Origin: Acephala macrosclerotiorum
Lineage: Eukaryota > Ascomycota > Leotiomycetes > Helotiales > Mollisiaceae
Direction: 5' to 3'
Assembly: GCA_014904845.1 (NCBI GenBank)
Contig: MU119658.1
Coordinates: 1-31,645 of the forward strand
Length of the DNA: 31,645 bases
The translations under genes were made by a program, and so were the position numbers. How positions within the stretch are numbered: the stretch's first letter is position 1; each line of letters opens with the position of its first letter. The notes below the pieces were generated by a model, which saw nothing but the letters and a program-made list of their open reading frames with translations, ran no database searches and was not told where the DNA came from. This document shows, in pieces, positions 9,196 to 20,039 of the stretch.

Positions 9196-11511
9196 TCACC
9201 CACGCCGCGACGGTCCTTTGATCTTGATGATATCGCCCTTAAAGTCTCCAATTGTCTCTTCTGCTTGCAGATCCTGGCCCTTTGAATTCCCGAAACTCTT
9301 CAATCCTGGGACAAGCACGAGCTCCAGTACATCTTCTTGTGATGCCCGGACTCTATCCTCGATCGACTCGAACTTGGAATCTTGCACAACCACAAGAAGA
9401 CGGAAGCGCTGCATGCCAAACTCGAGCCACATGTTCGTGGCCTTCATTGCCACCTCCTTGATCGCTTGCTTGTCATTCTTGTTAGTAACCTCGCTCAATG
9501 TCTCCGCGAGCTCTGTTTTCAATTTCTCTAGCGCGTCTGCGAAGTCTTTTTTTAGTTTTGCTCGGGGATCCCACTGAGATGCCGGTTTTCTTAGGGCGGA
9601 ACGACATTCTTTGACCGTGCTGCTCCTCGTAGGCTTAGAGTCAGTCGACTACTTTCATAGGCTTTGGTTATGAGGAAGAGACGTAATGGTGCCGCCCATC
9701 GGTCCAAGAGTGATTTCATCTCAGGCCGAAGGCTTGGGGATGTTTTAACGAAAAGGTGCAACTTACGTATAACGCCACCGCTCAGTCTCAACTTCCGGCT
9801 TTGGCCAGACGTAGCTTCCGTTGTCGAATGCAGAATCTGCTAGTATCAGCACGAGAGCAAAATCAAGATCTAAACCATCGTTCGGCCAAACCCTGTGCTT
9901 AGTAGGCGAGGGAAACTAGAGAGATCGCAAACCTTTCCCATATTCTTTATTCCACTGCGTCTCGAGCCGTTGGCCTTCCTCCCCGAGGATACGGAAAGGG
10001 CTACAGAAAATATGTTTATGAAGGACAACCCAGATACTATCCTGCAAAATCTGCCGCATCAAAGTGTCACTGTGAGCGGGAAAGAGACGCCGCAATGGCT
10101 GTGCCTGGTCGCCCCTCCAGTCGAGGCGTGCAAGCTTCTCTACCGCGTCTTTCATCTCCTGGAATTTGGCTTTGATCTCAACATCCTTCATTTCGTCAAA
10201 CTTGTCGCCTGTCACCTTGTCGCGAGCTTTGTCTCGCTCCAGGAGGGCAGCGCTGTATGCATCGCGGTCCTTTTCTATCTGCTTCTTCTCGTCCGCATGC
10301 CGGTGAAGTAATTCCGCCTTTTCCTTTTCGAACTCGCTCTGCCGAAGTGCAAGCTCTGTAGCATGGTCTTTCTTCATCTTGACAATCTGGTCGTTCAATT
10401 TCCGGCACTCGGCTTTATGCTCTTTGAGTATGTGATCAACTGCATCTTCGTGCTCTTTGCGCAATGTTTTCATCTGAGAGTTGTGTTCTCGTATCATCTT
10501 CGACTCGGTCTGACTCCACTGGCTCCTTGCAAATTCTTGTTCTTGCACCATCGTCCTGATTTGGGAATCGTGGTCTTTTTGCTTGCATTGGAGTTCATCT
10601 TCGCGAGCTTGGTCCATCTGTTGTATTGTAGAGCTATGCTGCTTCTCCATCTCGCGCACTTCTGATTCATGCTGAGATATTTCGTCTGCCAATTGTTTTT
10701 TCAGCTCCGCCTTTTTCCCTCTGTACTCCTCCCTGATCTTGGCTATTTCTCCCTCGTGCCTAGTGTCAATGATGGCCAATTCGGCTTTCAGACTATCCAT
10801 CTTGATGTCGTACTTGGTCCTCAGCTTTTTCAATTCACCGTTATGCCTCTCCTCTGTCGCTTTCCTCTCAGATGCATACTCGTCCGAGAATCTTCTCTTG
10901 ATCCGAGACTCGAGTGCCTGCTTCTCCTGTTCATGGCCTCTCTCCATCGCAATCCTTCGCGTCTCGCAGTCGTCGGCGAACAGCTGCATTTCACGATCAT
11001 GCTCTTTTTTCAACACACTATTGCGTGTCAAAAGTCGGTCCCTTTCCACTTCGTAAGCGGAAACGGCATTGTAGGCTTCCTCGAGCCGGCGCTCTAAATC
11101 TTTGATTCTGTCCCTCGCGACCTCTTTTTGCCCCGCTCTCTTTGTCTGGTACCTTTGAATGGCCTCAACATCTCCTCCCTGTGTCTTGGATACCAGGCTG
11201 ATATGTTCCTTTTCAAGTTCATAGAAATCGTGCGCCCACCAATTCGCACTATCAATTTGCTTTACAAGCTGGTCCACGAGCACCTTAGCCAACGCTTTTG
11301 TACCGCCCATACTGCGCTCGTAAGCACCGAGGTGCCAACCCTCACCGTCGAATTTGAACGACACCTCTCGCATCCTGACTGCATCGCATAGTATGGTATC
11401 GTGGATAAATTCCAAAGCTCCCTTGTATTTTGCCACTTCTTCCTCGAGCTCCTCCTTCTCCTTCTTCTTCTTGGCTTTCTCCTTGGCCCGACCTGGCCTC
11501 AGTACATTCAT
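9196..11511 (-). CDS. Long coiled-coil protein of unknown function
   Basis: The proposed minus-strand exons are 11511-9933, 9836-9767 and 9619-9196, giving 690 aa. Intron 1 (96 nt) uses the weak donor GTTTGC and acceptor TAGCAG; intron 2 (147 nt) uses GTAAGT and AGCAG. With these joins the end reads YVWPKPEVETERWRYTT and then KECRSALRKPASQWDP in one frame. The first ATG after an upstream in-frame stop is at 11511. Architecture: a highly charged start (about 8-25), a short globular part (35-105, with WHLGAYERS and SANWWAHDFYELE), a long coiled coil (about 110-445) with an 11/7-residue histidine ladder, and a globular tail (about 450-690; KLARLDWRGD, RQILQDSIWVVLHKHIF, NMWLEFGMQRFRLLVVV). There is no signal peptide or membrane segment, so it is probably intracellular. 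I cannot assign a family. It is divergent from the Hsp70-like gene, which suggests but does not prove co-regulation. Exon 1's end is the least certain point. Confidence 0.8.
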
Positions 11512-12047
11512 TATCACAGAGAGACCCGTCCGGTGGTTCTCGCAATGTGGCGAATCTGCTTCATCGATACTACGCGTATGTCATGGTCCCTATTAACCCT
11601 CCCAATGTAGAGCCGCTGAATCGATGAGCTGCGAGGATGGCAGAAAACGAATCTATTTTACGGGATGAGGCTGTCGAATCGATCAGGCTGCGACACGGAG
11701 GTGACAACAAATAACGAGGCGCTCGATAGCTTGATGCACTGCGCCCCGAATGCCTGTTTGCCTTCCTGCAGCCACATTCAGTCGCCTGACACTGCAACAC
11801 CAATGGATTGTTCAAGGTGCTTTCACGGCTGGGCTAGGTTGTAGAAGCATGCCTAAATGGGATTTTGGCTTGGAGTGAGCTTTTCTGCATCATATTATCA
11901 CACGTATTCGCAAGGCTGAAGATTCGCGATCAAAATAATTTATCTGTCGTTGCGCGAGCCTTTCTGTGAAAGCACTTCTCAATCTTGTTTTCGCCGAAGG
12001 GACGAGTTTCAACAATTCTCGGACGCTCAACACGGCTCAATTTAACC
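11512..12047. promoter_or_regulatory. Shared divergent promoter region
   Basis: These 536 bp separate the start codons of the coiled-coil gene (minus) and the Hsp70-like gene (plus), so both promoters and 5' leaders must fit here. No clear heat-shock element array (alternating nGAAn) or other strong motif was found by eye. Confidence 0.5.
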
Positions 12048-14769
12048 ATGACTTCACGGCGTTGGTCTACCACCTCGAGTGGATCAAGCGTCCGAAAGCC
12101 TTCCTTAAAGGCGAAACCTTCAGCGCTGCAGGGAAACCTCATCGATCGCTCCAACGATTATCTTAACGATAACCTTCTGGAGGGTGATGAAGCAGATGAT
12201 TCTATGTCGGAGATGTCGCCCAAAGTATCATACCAAGGCACATCTCACGATACTGGGTCTAGTGTTGGGTCTAGTCGATTGGTCATCGCCGTTGACTACG
12301 GAACGACGTTTACTGGTAAGTTATTCCTCCCTTGTGCCAGATAACGCTGACCTGTCCCTTGACAGGCGTCGCCTTTGCTGCCCCGAGGTCAGACTATGCC
12401 AGTCTAGATGATCTAGAAGTAGTCGAGGATTGGGGCCCGCAAATGAAGCTCAGCAGCAAGATCCCGAGTATCTACTCTTACTCACCGGCGAGCAACCCTC
12501 TGGATCAACAGTGGGGAGCCAGTATCAGTGAAGACGCGGTGACCATGGTAAATACGAAGATGGAGCTAGACGTGCAGGATAACAAAGTCGACGAACTCGA
12601 ACTCATCCTACAAGTTTTGGAGGGGACGTGTAATTTGGACTTTGAAAACGTCAAGAAATCTCGAGGCTATCCCGAATACACCTGGAAAGATCCCGAGGAG
12701 ATTGTTACCGACTACTTGACGAAAGTTTTTCAGTATCTCAATGATTCTTTTGAATTCCTTGGTACTCACCTCAGATCGAAGATAGCAGTTGACATTGTTA
12801 TCACCGTGCCAGTGGTATGATCGCTCTTTTGAGGCCGATTTTTCAGAATCATGACACTAAATCCTTCCAGAAATGGTCGTATCGAGCCAAAAATTCCACG
12901 CTCAGAGCCATTAAAAAGGCAGGATTCAACGAGCAGACATTTCCCAACCTGACCGATATTATCATGGTCACAGAGCCGGAGGCGGCTGCAATCTATACTG
13001 CTCGCCATCTGAAGGAGGACAAGAAGACGGAATTTCTCAAGGTATGTTTTGTGGCTTAACCTGGCCGTCATTGGACAGTTGGCTGCTCTTGGCCCATACT
13101 GCGTTGAAATTTCATGCAAATGCCCAGTAGCATATCCCGATTATCCCAGGGTTCCTACTTCTGATGGGCATGGTATGCCGAGAGTTAATCCAAGTCTTAA
13201 ACGGTTACATGGCGGCCTTTACCTCTAAACTCGACCCTTTTGCTGACGTATGGCAGTTAGGCGAGTGTTTTGTGCTGTGCGATGCTGGTGGCGGTACGGT
13301 GGTGAGTAACATTCGAGCTCCCAACTTCTCGTGGGCTTTCTCCTGACTGAGATTCTACAGGATTGCGTCTCTTACAAGGTCACCCAGCTAGAGCCTACGC
13401 TAGAGCTTGAGGAGATCACAATAGCAACGAGTATGAGATTCCGACCTTCAGTTGGAGAAGCAGTTCTAATTCCACGTGCAGGTGCAAAGTGCGGTTCTTC
13501 TTACATTGACCAAAATTTCAAACGGTGGCTCAACAGGATCATTGGTAAACAGCATTATCGCATACTCGACCCTCGGAGCGCAGGACAGCAAATTAGCGCC
13601 CACACAATGGAGGGGAGGCATATGAGGCAAGTAGTCAAGAGATTCGATGAGAAGAAGCGATTATTTTCAAACAAGGCAAACGAGATACACCTCGACCTGC
13701 CGATTCCGCTAAATACGTTGAACATCACTGGTAGGATTACGCAGGGCGATTTGAGGATTACCCAGTACGTGTCACATGGACTGTATTGAGTGGGCTGCTT
13801 AGCTGACGCTTTCCAGCGACGAGATGAAACAGATGTTTGATCCGTGTATTGACAGAGTTGTTGAACTGATCCAGGGTCAGATTCAACAAGTGGAGCGAAC
13901 GAAGAATCGGGTCAAGGTAAGATGCAAATACCTAGCGCGGTCAGAGGCTTCAGGGCTCACCAGAATTCACCAGAATGTTTTCCTAGTTGGAGGATTCGGC
14001 GAGTCGCCGTATCTGCAAGAGGAACTTAAAAAGTCATTGGCCTTGAGGAAGATCGTCATGCGACGGCCGGACAAACAGAAGGCGTAAGTGGCCCCCTTCC
14101 GGACTAGATGCAACTAGATCTGACAATGCTAGATGGACTGCCGTCGTCCAAGGCGCAGTTATCTATGGCATCGAGAAGAACCAGCACAAGAATGTGACTT
14201 TTATGCAAACAAGCCCTAGGAGTTACGGCATTGTGCTCAACGAGATGTACTCCGTTCACAAGTACAGCCGCGCCGATAAATACACAGATGCTGTGACGAA
14301 CAACGTTATGGCACACAAGCAAATCACCTACCTGATCCGAAGAGGAGATCTTGTCCTCTCGGACGAGAAACGGGAGTCAGATAAGGAGTTCATGTTTCCT
14401 TTCTCGGATACGGATGATCGGAAATTCAAATTACCCATATATGAGTATCCAGATGACGATGATGATGCACCGGAACGATTTGAAACTGGACAAAATGGTA
14501 CGTAACTTCCAGAGCTCAAAGAATATAAGCTGACACCATGATAAGAACTGATTCAGGTGGCTGTCTTAAACTGTGACCTGTCTACCATACCCATCAATGA
14601 TTTCGACCGCTTTCAGAACCCGACAAGCAAGCGACCATATTTTGTTGCGTATCTCGTCTGCAGGATCATAATGTCAGGGACCTCCATCGAGGTTGAGATT
14701 CACTGGAATAAGAGAGTCATATGCAGCACAAAAATCAGAGATATTGAAAACTTGAGCATAAGGGGCTAG
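12048..14769 (+). CDS. Hsp70-like actin-fold ATPase (HSPA12-type)
   Basis: Ten exons: 12048-12315, 12366-12814, 12871-13041, 13257-13301, 13361-13430, 13482-13764, 13817-13916, 13974-14083, 14133-14497, 14546-14769; 694 aa. All joins are in phase. ATG 12048 has A at -3 and follows other-frame sequence. The ATPase fold is clear: phosphate-1 LVIAVDYGTTFTGVAF (78-93), connect region near TVPVKWSYRAKNSTLRAIKKAGF (written here with intron 2 removed), EPEAAAIYTA, phosphate-2 FVLCDAGGGTVD (301-312), KCGSSYID, and adenosine motif NVFLVGGFGESPYLQ (463-477). The first 75 residues are a polar, probably disordered extension. There is no canonical Hsp70 substrate domain; the end is a short unit with VAVLNCDLSTIPI and VEIHWNKR, as in fungal HSPA12-like proteins. 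It probably binds and hydrolyses ATP in the cytosol; its client is unknown. Intron 3 (215 nt) is about four times longer than the others (48-59 nt). Confidence 0.9.
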
Positions 14770-15883
14770 CTGTATTTCATTATTGGGACAACGGTGGAGG
14801 ACCTCGTGCCCATAACTCCAAGTAGAAGACCTTATGAAGTTAATTCAATGCAGTTCGCCACCTTTGGAATTTCACAGCACTGAAAAGCATCAACGAGCTG
14901 CTACAAACCGCCCGAGGCTCGGTGAGGGGCTTTGAAGGCCCTAGGGACCATGTCACAGATGTATGTGGGTCAATATGACAGCCTTGCTTGTGTCAACCGT
15001 GGACATAGAGGCCTCGGTAAGTGAGCAGGCTGCGTGGTTCTGAGTGAGCTTGGTCAGAGCCAGTTCATCTGCCTGACATTGCACCTATGTGGGAGCTCCT
15101 ACGCCTCGCAGCCTTGTTTATCACGAGAATATACCCAAATGAACAATCGGGAACTTGCCCATCTTGGTGAATGTTGCATTCTCTCTTGCATCCCCACCCT
15201 TGATTTCGACAATACTGGGTCTCAGCTGCATCTGTCGAGGTCGGCAAATGGCTGGCAGAGGAGAACAAATATGAACCATTCAAGGCTTTCTTCACCTGCT
15301 GCTCGATAACAACTAACGCCCAGATGCAGTACTGCGGCCTCATCACCAGCATTTCGTATGTCGGGCGAGGCTCGCTAAGCCGAATGCGTCTCCAGGCCGG
15401 CGGTTCGCATGCTGCACTGCCCCCACCATGCGAAGAGAGGGCGTTTTCGAGGTGATCACGAATGTTCATGTATGGACTGACACTGCGATAATGCAACCCA
15501 GGGCCAGGGGTGTCTCCTTCCTCACGGCTCGAAATGGTTCGCGAACCACCCACACCACTTTGAGCGAAGGCCGCATTGGTCAGTCATACGTGGCAATTCA
15601 TTAAAGGCGGGTGTCGAGACAATGAAGTTTCCTGGAGATATTTTGGGCGACGAGGCTGAGGCTCCGTAGATAGGATTTACTTTGTGGAACTGTTGCATTC
15701 TTTCGTCTCATGCAATCGTTGATCTTATCAACACTTCTTCAGCAAAGTCAACGCACTTTAAACGAGCCGAGTCGTTGGTGTCACAGAGCCTGGTACGTAT
15801 TGTGTGTCTAGGAGGCATGGCAAGTGGAAGCTCATCATCCATCTTAGACTTCAACCACCAATTTACCATAGCATCGACACGAC
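14770..15883. other. 1.1-kb interval without a supportable gene
   Basis: The interval lies between the Hsp70-like stop and the next plus-strand gene. The largest frame is on the minus strand (15553-15065), but it opens with GTG and its product has low-complexity or irregular composition. The interval may include the Hsp70-like 3' UTR, a promoter for the 195-aa gene, or decayed coding DNA that I could not place. No RNA gene was recognised. Confidence 0.45.
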
Positions 15884-16471
15884 ATGAAAATGTTTGGGAG
15901 GAAGAAGAAACTAGAAAAGCAGCTTGCTGAGTTGGCGCTGCAGAAACAGCAGCAAGAGCAAGCACAGCGATGGAACGAACTCCAAATGCAAGAGCAGCTT
16001 CGGATTCAGGATGAAGAGCATCGCCGCAAGGAACAACAGTGGGAGATGGAGCGACAAGAGAGATCAAGGCTAGAGTACGAGCAGAGAGAACTTGCAAGAC
16101 AACAGCAGAAAGCTAGGGACAGAGAGGAGATTCAGAGAAGGGAGAGAGAGGCTCGGAGGCGCGAGAGGTTGAAACAAACGACACCCGAGGCGTTACGCGG
16201 GCTACGGGACTTGATAAGGACTCGGTATCAGCTCGACATGGAGATCTGGAGCTTGAAAGGGGCCCGAGGGCCCGATCGTCCAGTCGTCCTGGAGAAGATG
16301 GAGAGGGCAGATTCGGTCTTAATGGAAATATATACCATGGTCGAGACTTGGGAGGAAAACGAAAAGATATGGACTGCAGAGGAATGGCGCCTGGCCAAAA
16401 GGGTGAGAGAGCAAGTGATGCAAGAGGGTAAGAGACTTTGGGAAAATAACCCGCCTTGGAACGAGACTTGA
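15884..16471 (+). CDS. Small Q/E/R-rich coiled-coil protein
   Basis: An intronless 195-aa frame from ATG 15884 to TGA 16469-16471, with a second Met at codon 3. Residues 1-10 are basic (KMFGRKKK). Residues 10-105 form a very charged, Q/E/R-rich, almost proline- and glycine-free segment expected to be one long helix (for example QQEQAQRWNELQMQEQLRIQ). Residues 107-195 look like a separate helical domain: ALRGLRDLIRTRYQLDMEIW, KMERADSVLMEIYTMVETWE, WTAEEWRLAKRVREQV and a C-terminal NPPWNET. I recall similar uncharacterised fungal proteins but no name. No signal peptide or membrane segment. It lies downstream of, and in the same direction as, the Hsp70-like gene, which makes a helical cofactor role possible but untested. 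Confidence 0.8.
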   Translation: MKMFGRKKKLEKQLAELALQKQQQEQAQRWNELQMQEQLRIQDEEHRRKEQQWEMERQERSRLEYEQRELARQQQKARDREEIQRREREARRRERLKQTTPEALRGLRDLIRTRYQLDMEIWSLKGARGPDRPVVLEKMERADSVLMEIYTMVETWEENEKIWTAEEWRLAKRVREQVMQEGKRLWENNPPWNET

Positions 16472-17307
16472 GGGTTTGATTAGGACGGAATGCGATAAGT
16501 GTCTGTGGGGTTGGGGACAATGACACAGGCGAGAAGCGGTAAGGAGTTCTAGGTGCCCTAGGACAAAGAGTGATAGGTGATGGCGCATGGTACATCGATA
16601 TCTGATCCCTCTTTTGTTACCAAATCTACCTGACATTTTAAACCACTGGTGGCCACACACCTGAATAATTCTCGCTCACGACCCTCACAACAATGGCTTA
16701 CAGGTGGGCTTCGCGACCAAGGTTCTCCCCGTTTTATTTCGATCTGGGAGTCGGAGAGATAGAACAAATTTCTATCCCACAAGGGTATGCCTAGGTCTTC
16801 GGATGCCGTAAACACGTGCCAGATCCAGATACGCATGTTTCACACCACTCGGTAGGCTTACATAGCGATTGTATTCCATGCAAGCCAAAGAGCAGATTGC
16901 TAGTTCAGCTATGCAAGCAGCCTTAGGACTTTCATAATATCAAGGTTAAATGCATCCCTCGAGAAAAAGGGGTCACTAAAGAGCTGCACTAGGCACAGAC
17001 CATCCCAGCTGCAAACCCCAGCATTCACAAGGTGCATTATATCAGTGAACTACATCTTATTGAGTTCTCTCTTTGTCCTACATGCCCCCCTGCTTGCAAT
17101 TACTCTGAATGACTTGCTTGATTGCCTAGCGTGCTGACGCATGGAGCTGACACATCCCGATTTCAAATCAGCCACTTGTATTTCTGTAGCATATATCAGG
17201 CTCAAGGTGCTCTTCTTGGTTCCCGAACAGGTCAAGATTCTCAGACTTAGACTACAAAAAAGTGTCTTCAAAGTGCTATTGGGAGGTCCGGCCTAGCCTC
17301 GAAGGAA
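16472..17307. other. Intergenic region, nothing recognised
   Basis: About 840 bp between two plus-strand genes. Short frames on both strands lack ATG-led, protein-like content. It should hold the 3' end of the small coiled-coil transcript and the promoter of the oxidoreductase. No repeats or RNA genes stood out. Confidence 0.5.
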
Positions 17308-18517
17308 ATGAAGGAAGTCATTGTTCATCCAAACCCAGATCTTTGGACCGAAATACACGACGTGCCAATACCAACACCAGCACTCGATGAGATCGTTATT
17401 AAGGTTGTTGTTGCAGGATCTAATGTCAAAGGTTTACTCTTCAGTCATTTTCGAGGTCGAGTTGGTCTAATATCTTCGCCACTAGATTGGCTGCATCCAA
17501 CTCTACTCAACATCTCATTGAATAGCGGCGATGATATTGCAGGTATAGTCCACTCATTAGGCTCGAACGTCAGTAAAACCAATGAATTCAATATTGGGGA
17601 TAGAGTGGCAGCCTTTCATCCGATGATGACTTCACATGGTGCCTTTGCCGAGTATGCTATTGCCCCTCAGCACACAGTATTTAAGATTCCAACGACAACA
17701 AGCTTTGAGGGTTCGTGGCCTCTTCATTCATCATCCCTGTAGCATGCTAATAGACAGAGTAGTAGCAGCCACTATCCCTCTGGTCATCACGACTGCTGGC
17801 ATTACTCTCTTTCGTAGGCAACACCTCCCATCACCGTGGTCACCACACCCATCCTCCAAGGTGCCTATCCCTTTCATCGTCTATGGAGCCTCCGGGGCGT
17901 TGGGAACCTTTGCAATCAAGCTCGCTCGTGCCTCTAACATCCATCCCATTATCGCCATCGCAGGTGGAAACTCCTCCCATGTGCCCGAGCTACTCGATGA
18001 ATCGAAAGGCGACACCATGGTCGATTACCGACTCGGACCCGCTGAAATGAAACGAATTGTGAAGGAAACCCTGTCGCGAAAGGGGCTTGAGTGTCACCAC
18101 GCTATCGATGCTATCTCTGGTGACGGGACTTGGATTCCTGTGTCTCAGATGTTGACGCCATCGAGCCCCGAGAAACACTCGTATCTATCAGTTGTCTCTG
18201 GAGCTAACAATTACGACGAAAAGGAAATCCCTTCGGGGGTAGAGGTGGTGTATACATATGTCGGGACAGCGCATTCGGGACTGTATCGCGCTGGTATGCC
18301 GAAGCAGCCCGAAGACAAGGAATTCACGAGAAGTGATCCCGAGTGGACGTACGTGTTCTATAGGTATGTGGCTAGAATGTTGGCAGATGGCCGCTTGACT
18401 GGACATCCATTCGTGGTTGTAGAGGGTGGGTTAGAAGGGGTTGCACAGGGTCTCAAGAGACTTAAGGCGGGAGAGGCAAAAGGGCGTAAGTTCGTATTCC
18501 GAATTTCGGATATGTAA
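17308..18517 (+). CDS. Zinc-free MDR oxidoreductase (quinone/enoyl reductase-like)
   Basis: Exons 17308-17431, 17486-17710 and 17766-18517 give 366 aa. Intron 1 (54 nt) has donor GTTTAC, branch TCTAATAT and acceptor CACTAG, and restores AGSNVKDWLHP; intron 2 (55 nt) has donor GTTCGT and acceptor AGTAG, and restores SFEAATIPL. The medium-chain dehydrogenase/reductase layout is clear: a GroES-like N-terminal half (about 1-115) with GDDIAGIVHSLGSNV (56-70), IGDRVAAF and GAFAEYAI, then a Rossmann NAD(P)H-binding motif VYGASGALGTFAIKLA (155-170) and a C-terminal GLEGVAQGLKRLKAGEAKGRK typical of the family. The cysteine zinc ligands of classical alcohol dehydrogenases are absent, so it is probably an NADPH-dependent quinone or trans-enoyl reductase-like enzyme. 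The substrate cannot be told from sequence. No secondary-metabolite backbone gene is present in the window. Confidence 0.9.
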
Positions 18518-19300
18518 GAATTCAAGACAAATGAAATAGAGGAAAAAACAAGAATATCAACCCTGATTTCCGACGTGTGTAATTTATTGTTCTAACAACT
18601 CGAGACGATTTCGCGCTGACGTCTTCAGTGAAGATCGTAAGCGAGCCCCCTAACTTAACGAGCAGCCACCTTCACCAGCTCTATCTAGATAAACAATCCT
18701 TTTACATATTCTAAAAAATAAAGCAAAAATCTCAAAAAGTTCGAATTGTTACGGGGTATAAGTACTTCATCGAATACGAGCCGGTGTTCAAGGCGCAGCA
18801 GGCCGAGATGTTAACAAAGGAATAGAAGAATAGACAAACTCTCATCGAGATATAAAATTGCAGCTTTGAAAGGCATTCCAAAATTTCGGTGCACTCCCAG
18901 CCACTACTTGACGCTCAACAGTACGTTTATACCCGATTGAGGTCGTCTCAGAGGTATTCGGGGTCTGGGAAGAAAAGTAGGTTTCGCCCACTGATCTACA
19001 AAGTAACAATGTCCGGTTTTGTAAAAGATCCCGACCAGCAGACTTGGGCCAGGGCGTGAAAAGCACAGCTTAAAGGCTAGCTCGACTCGGGTGTATTGCA
19101 CAATTGTAGCGCGTATGTCCCTGTCTGCATAGCATTCGGGCATAGCGGTGTTTGCAATTTATCTCCGATGTGGGAACATACAAAAGATCAAAGGCGAAGA
19201 GTATCTACCTTATCTGAAAACTTCGAAATCAAGATATATCAAAACATACTAGCACGCCTCGACTCTGTAGATTGTTCAAGTAACTCGCAAAATATTCCCC
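18518..19300. other. Intergenic region with a possible short coding relic
   Basis: About 780 bp between the oxidoreductase and the NTF2-like gene. At about 18740-18824 one plus frame reads like a real protein tail, including YKYFIEYEPVFKAQQAEM, and ends at TAG. It has no ATG or partner exon nearby, and upstream in frame there is a stop at 18712-18714. I could not identify a family. The rest shows only AT-leaning, 3'-UTR-like sequence. Confidence 0.35.
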
Positions 19301-19750
19301 ATGTCTTCTACCCGTCGCCAAACTGCACTTGCGTCCCTCGCTGCCTTCGAGAACCTCGATATCGATGCTCATATCTCTCTTCGGTCGCCAAAATGCACCA
19401 ATATTTTCGCACCATCTTCTCAGCCAGCACCTCTAGACGATTCTGGCTTTGCAGCGCACCTCTCTAAGCTCAAAGCTGTCATCGAGCGCTTTCCAGTATG
19501 GCCAAAGGAAGTAATGGAAGACGAAAAACAGAATCGAGTTATCATTTGGGCCATGGGAGAAGCACACTTTAGGGACGAGGTGAGGGATGATGGCTTGACC
19601 GAGGAGGAGTGGTTATATAGGGGGGAGTACATGTTCATTTTCAGCATGGACAAGAGTGGAGAAAAAATTGAAAGGGTGGTAGAATTCTTAGACAGCAAGG
19701 CCGCAGAGAAAGGAAGGTCCCTGGTTCGAAGGGCAACGGAAAACCTTTAA
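19301..19750 (+). CDS. NTF2/SnoaL-like small protein
   Basis: A single-exon 149-aa frame from ATG 19301 (CCCC before the ATG) to TAA 19748-19750. It opens with SSTRRQTALASLAAFENLD, followed by ISLRSPKCTNIFAPSS, then FAAHLSKLKAVIERFPVWPK and a sheet-like GEYMFIFSMDKSGEKIERVV-EFLDS. This is the order expected of fungal NTF2-like (SnoaL-type) cone-fold proteins of about 140-150 aa: N-terminal helices, a conserved R-x-P-x-C-T turn, then a curved sheet closed by an FxDS element. Family members include small-molecule isomerases and cyclases, but many have no known activity, and no catalytic pair can be assigned here. No signal peptide. It is the last gene before the right-hand AT-rich block, about 290 bp from the transition. 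Confidence 0.82.
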   Translation: MSSTRRQTALASLAAFENLDIDAHISLRSPKCTNIFAPSSQPAPLDDSGFAAHLSKLKAVIERFPVWPKEVMEDEKQNRVIIWAMGEAHFRDEVRDDGLTEEEWLYRGEYMFIFSMDKSGEKIERVVEFLDSKAAEKGRSLVRRATENL

Positions 19751-20039
19751 TATTTGTAAGGGGTTCATCAAAAGAGAGTAGACTAGGGAGCAAGTAGACT
19801 GAATTGCATTTGCTGAAACTTAAAAAGAGAAGCTAAACCGACATCGGCAAATTTCAATTTGATCGGAAATTCGGTAGTAATCGGGCCGGCGTGCCATTCC
19901 CTGTCTGGTTTAGCTCCAGCCTGGAACGCCGTCTGCCGAGCTTATTAGATTGCGATTAGACTGAAGCCGTTTAGCCAGACCAATCAGATAATAGCTTATT
20001 CTTCTAGACGCTCTAAACGCTCTAGGCCTTTTAAACGAG

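Noticed and set aside
10363..11097. Plus-strand frames of 100-142 codons opposite the coiled-coil gene
   Set aside because: They are antisense shadows of the charged coiled coil. Leu/Phe-rich translations are what complements of Lys/Glu codons give.
13079..13172. A possible extra exon inside Hsp70-like intron 3
   Set aside because: It would require a 37-nt upstream intron, shorter than any other here, and would insert about 31 residues where the family has none.
15065..15553. Minus-strand 162-codon frame
   Set aside because: It opens with GTG. The first in-frame ATG comes later, after codon 25. There is no family resemblance and no supporting splice structure.
15708..16097. Minus-strand 129-codon frame overlapping the 195-aa gene
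   Set aside because: It is a mirror of the Q/E/R-rich coding strand. Repetitive codons in one strand keep the opposite frame open.
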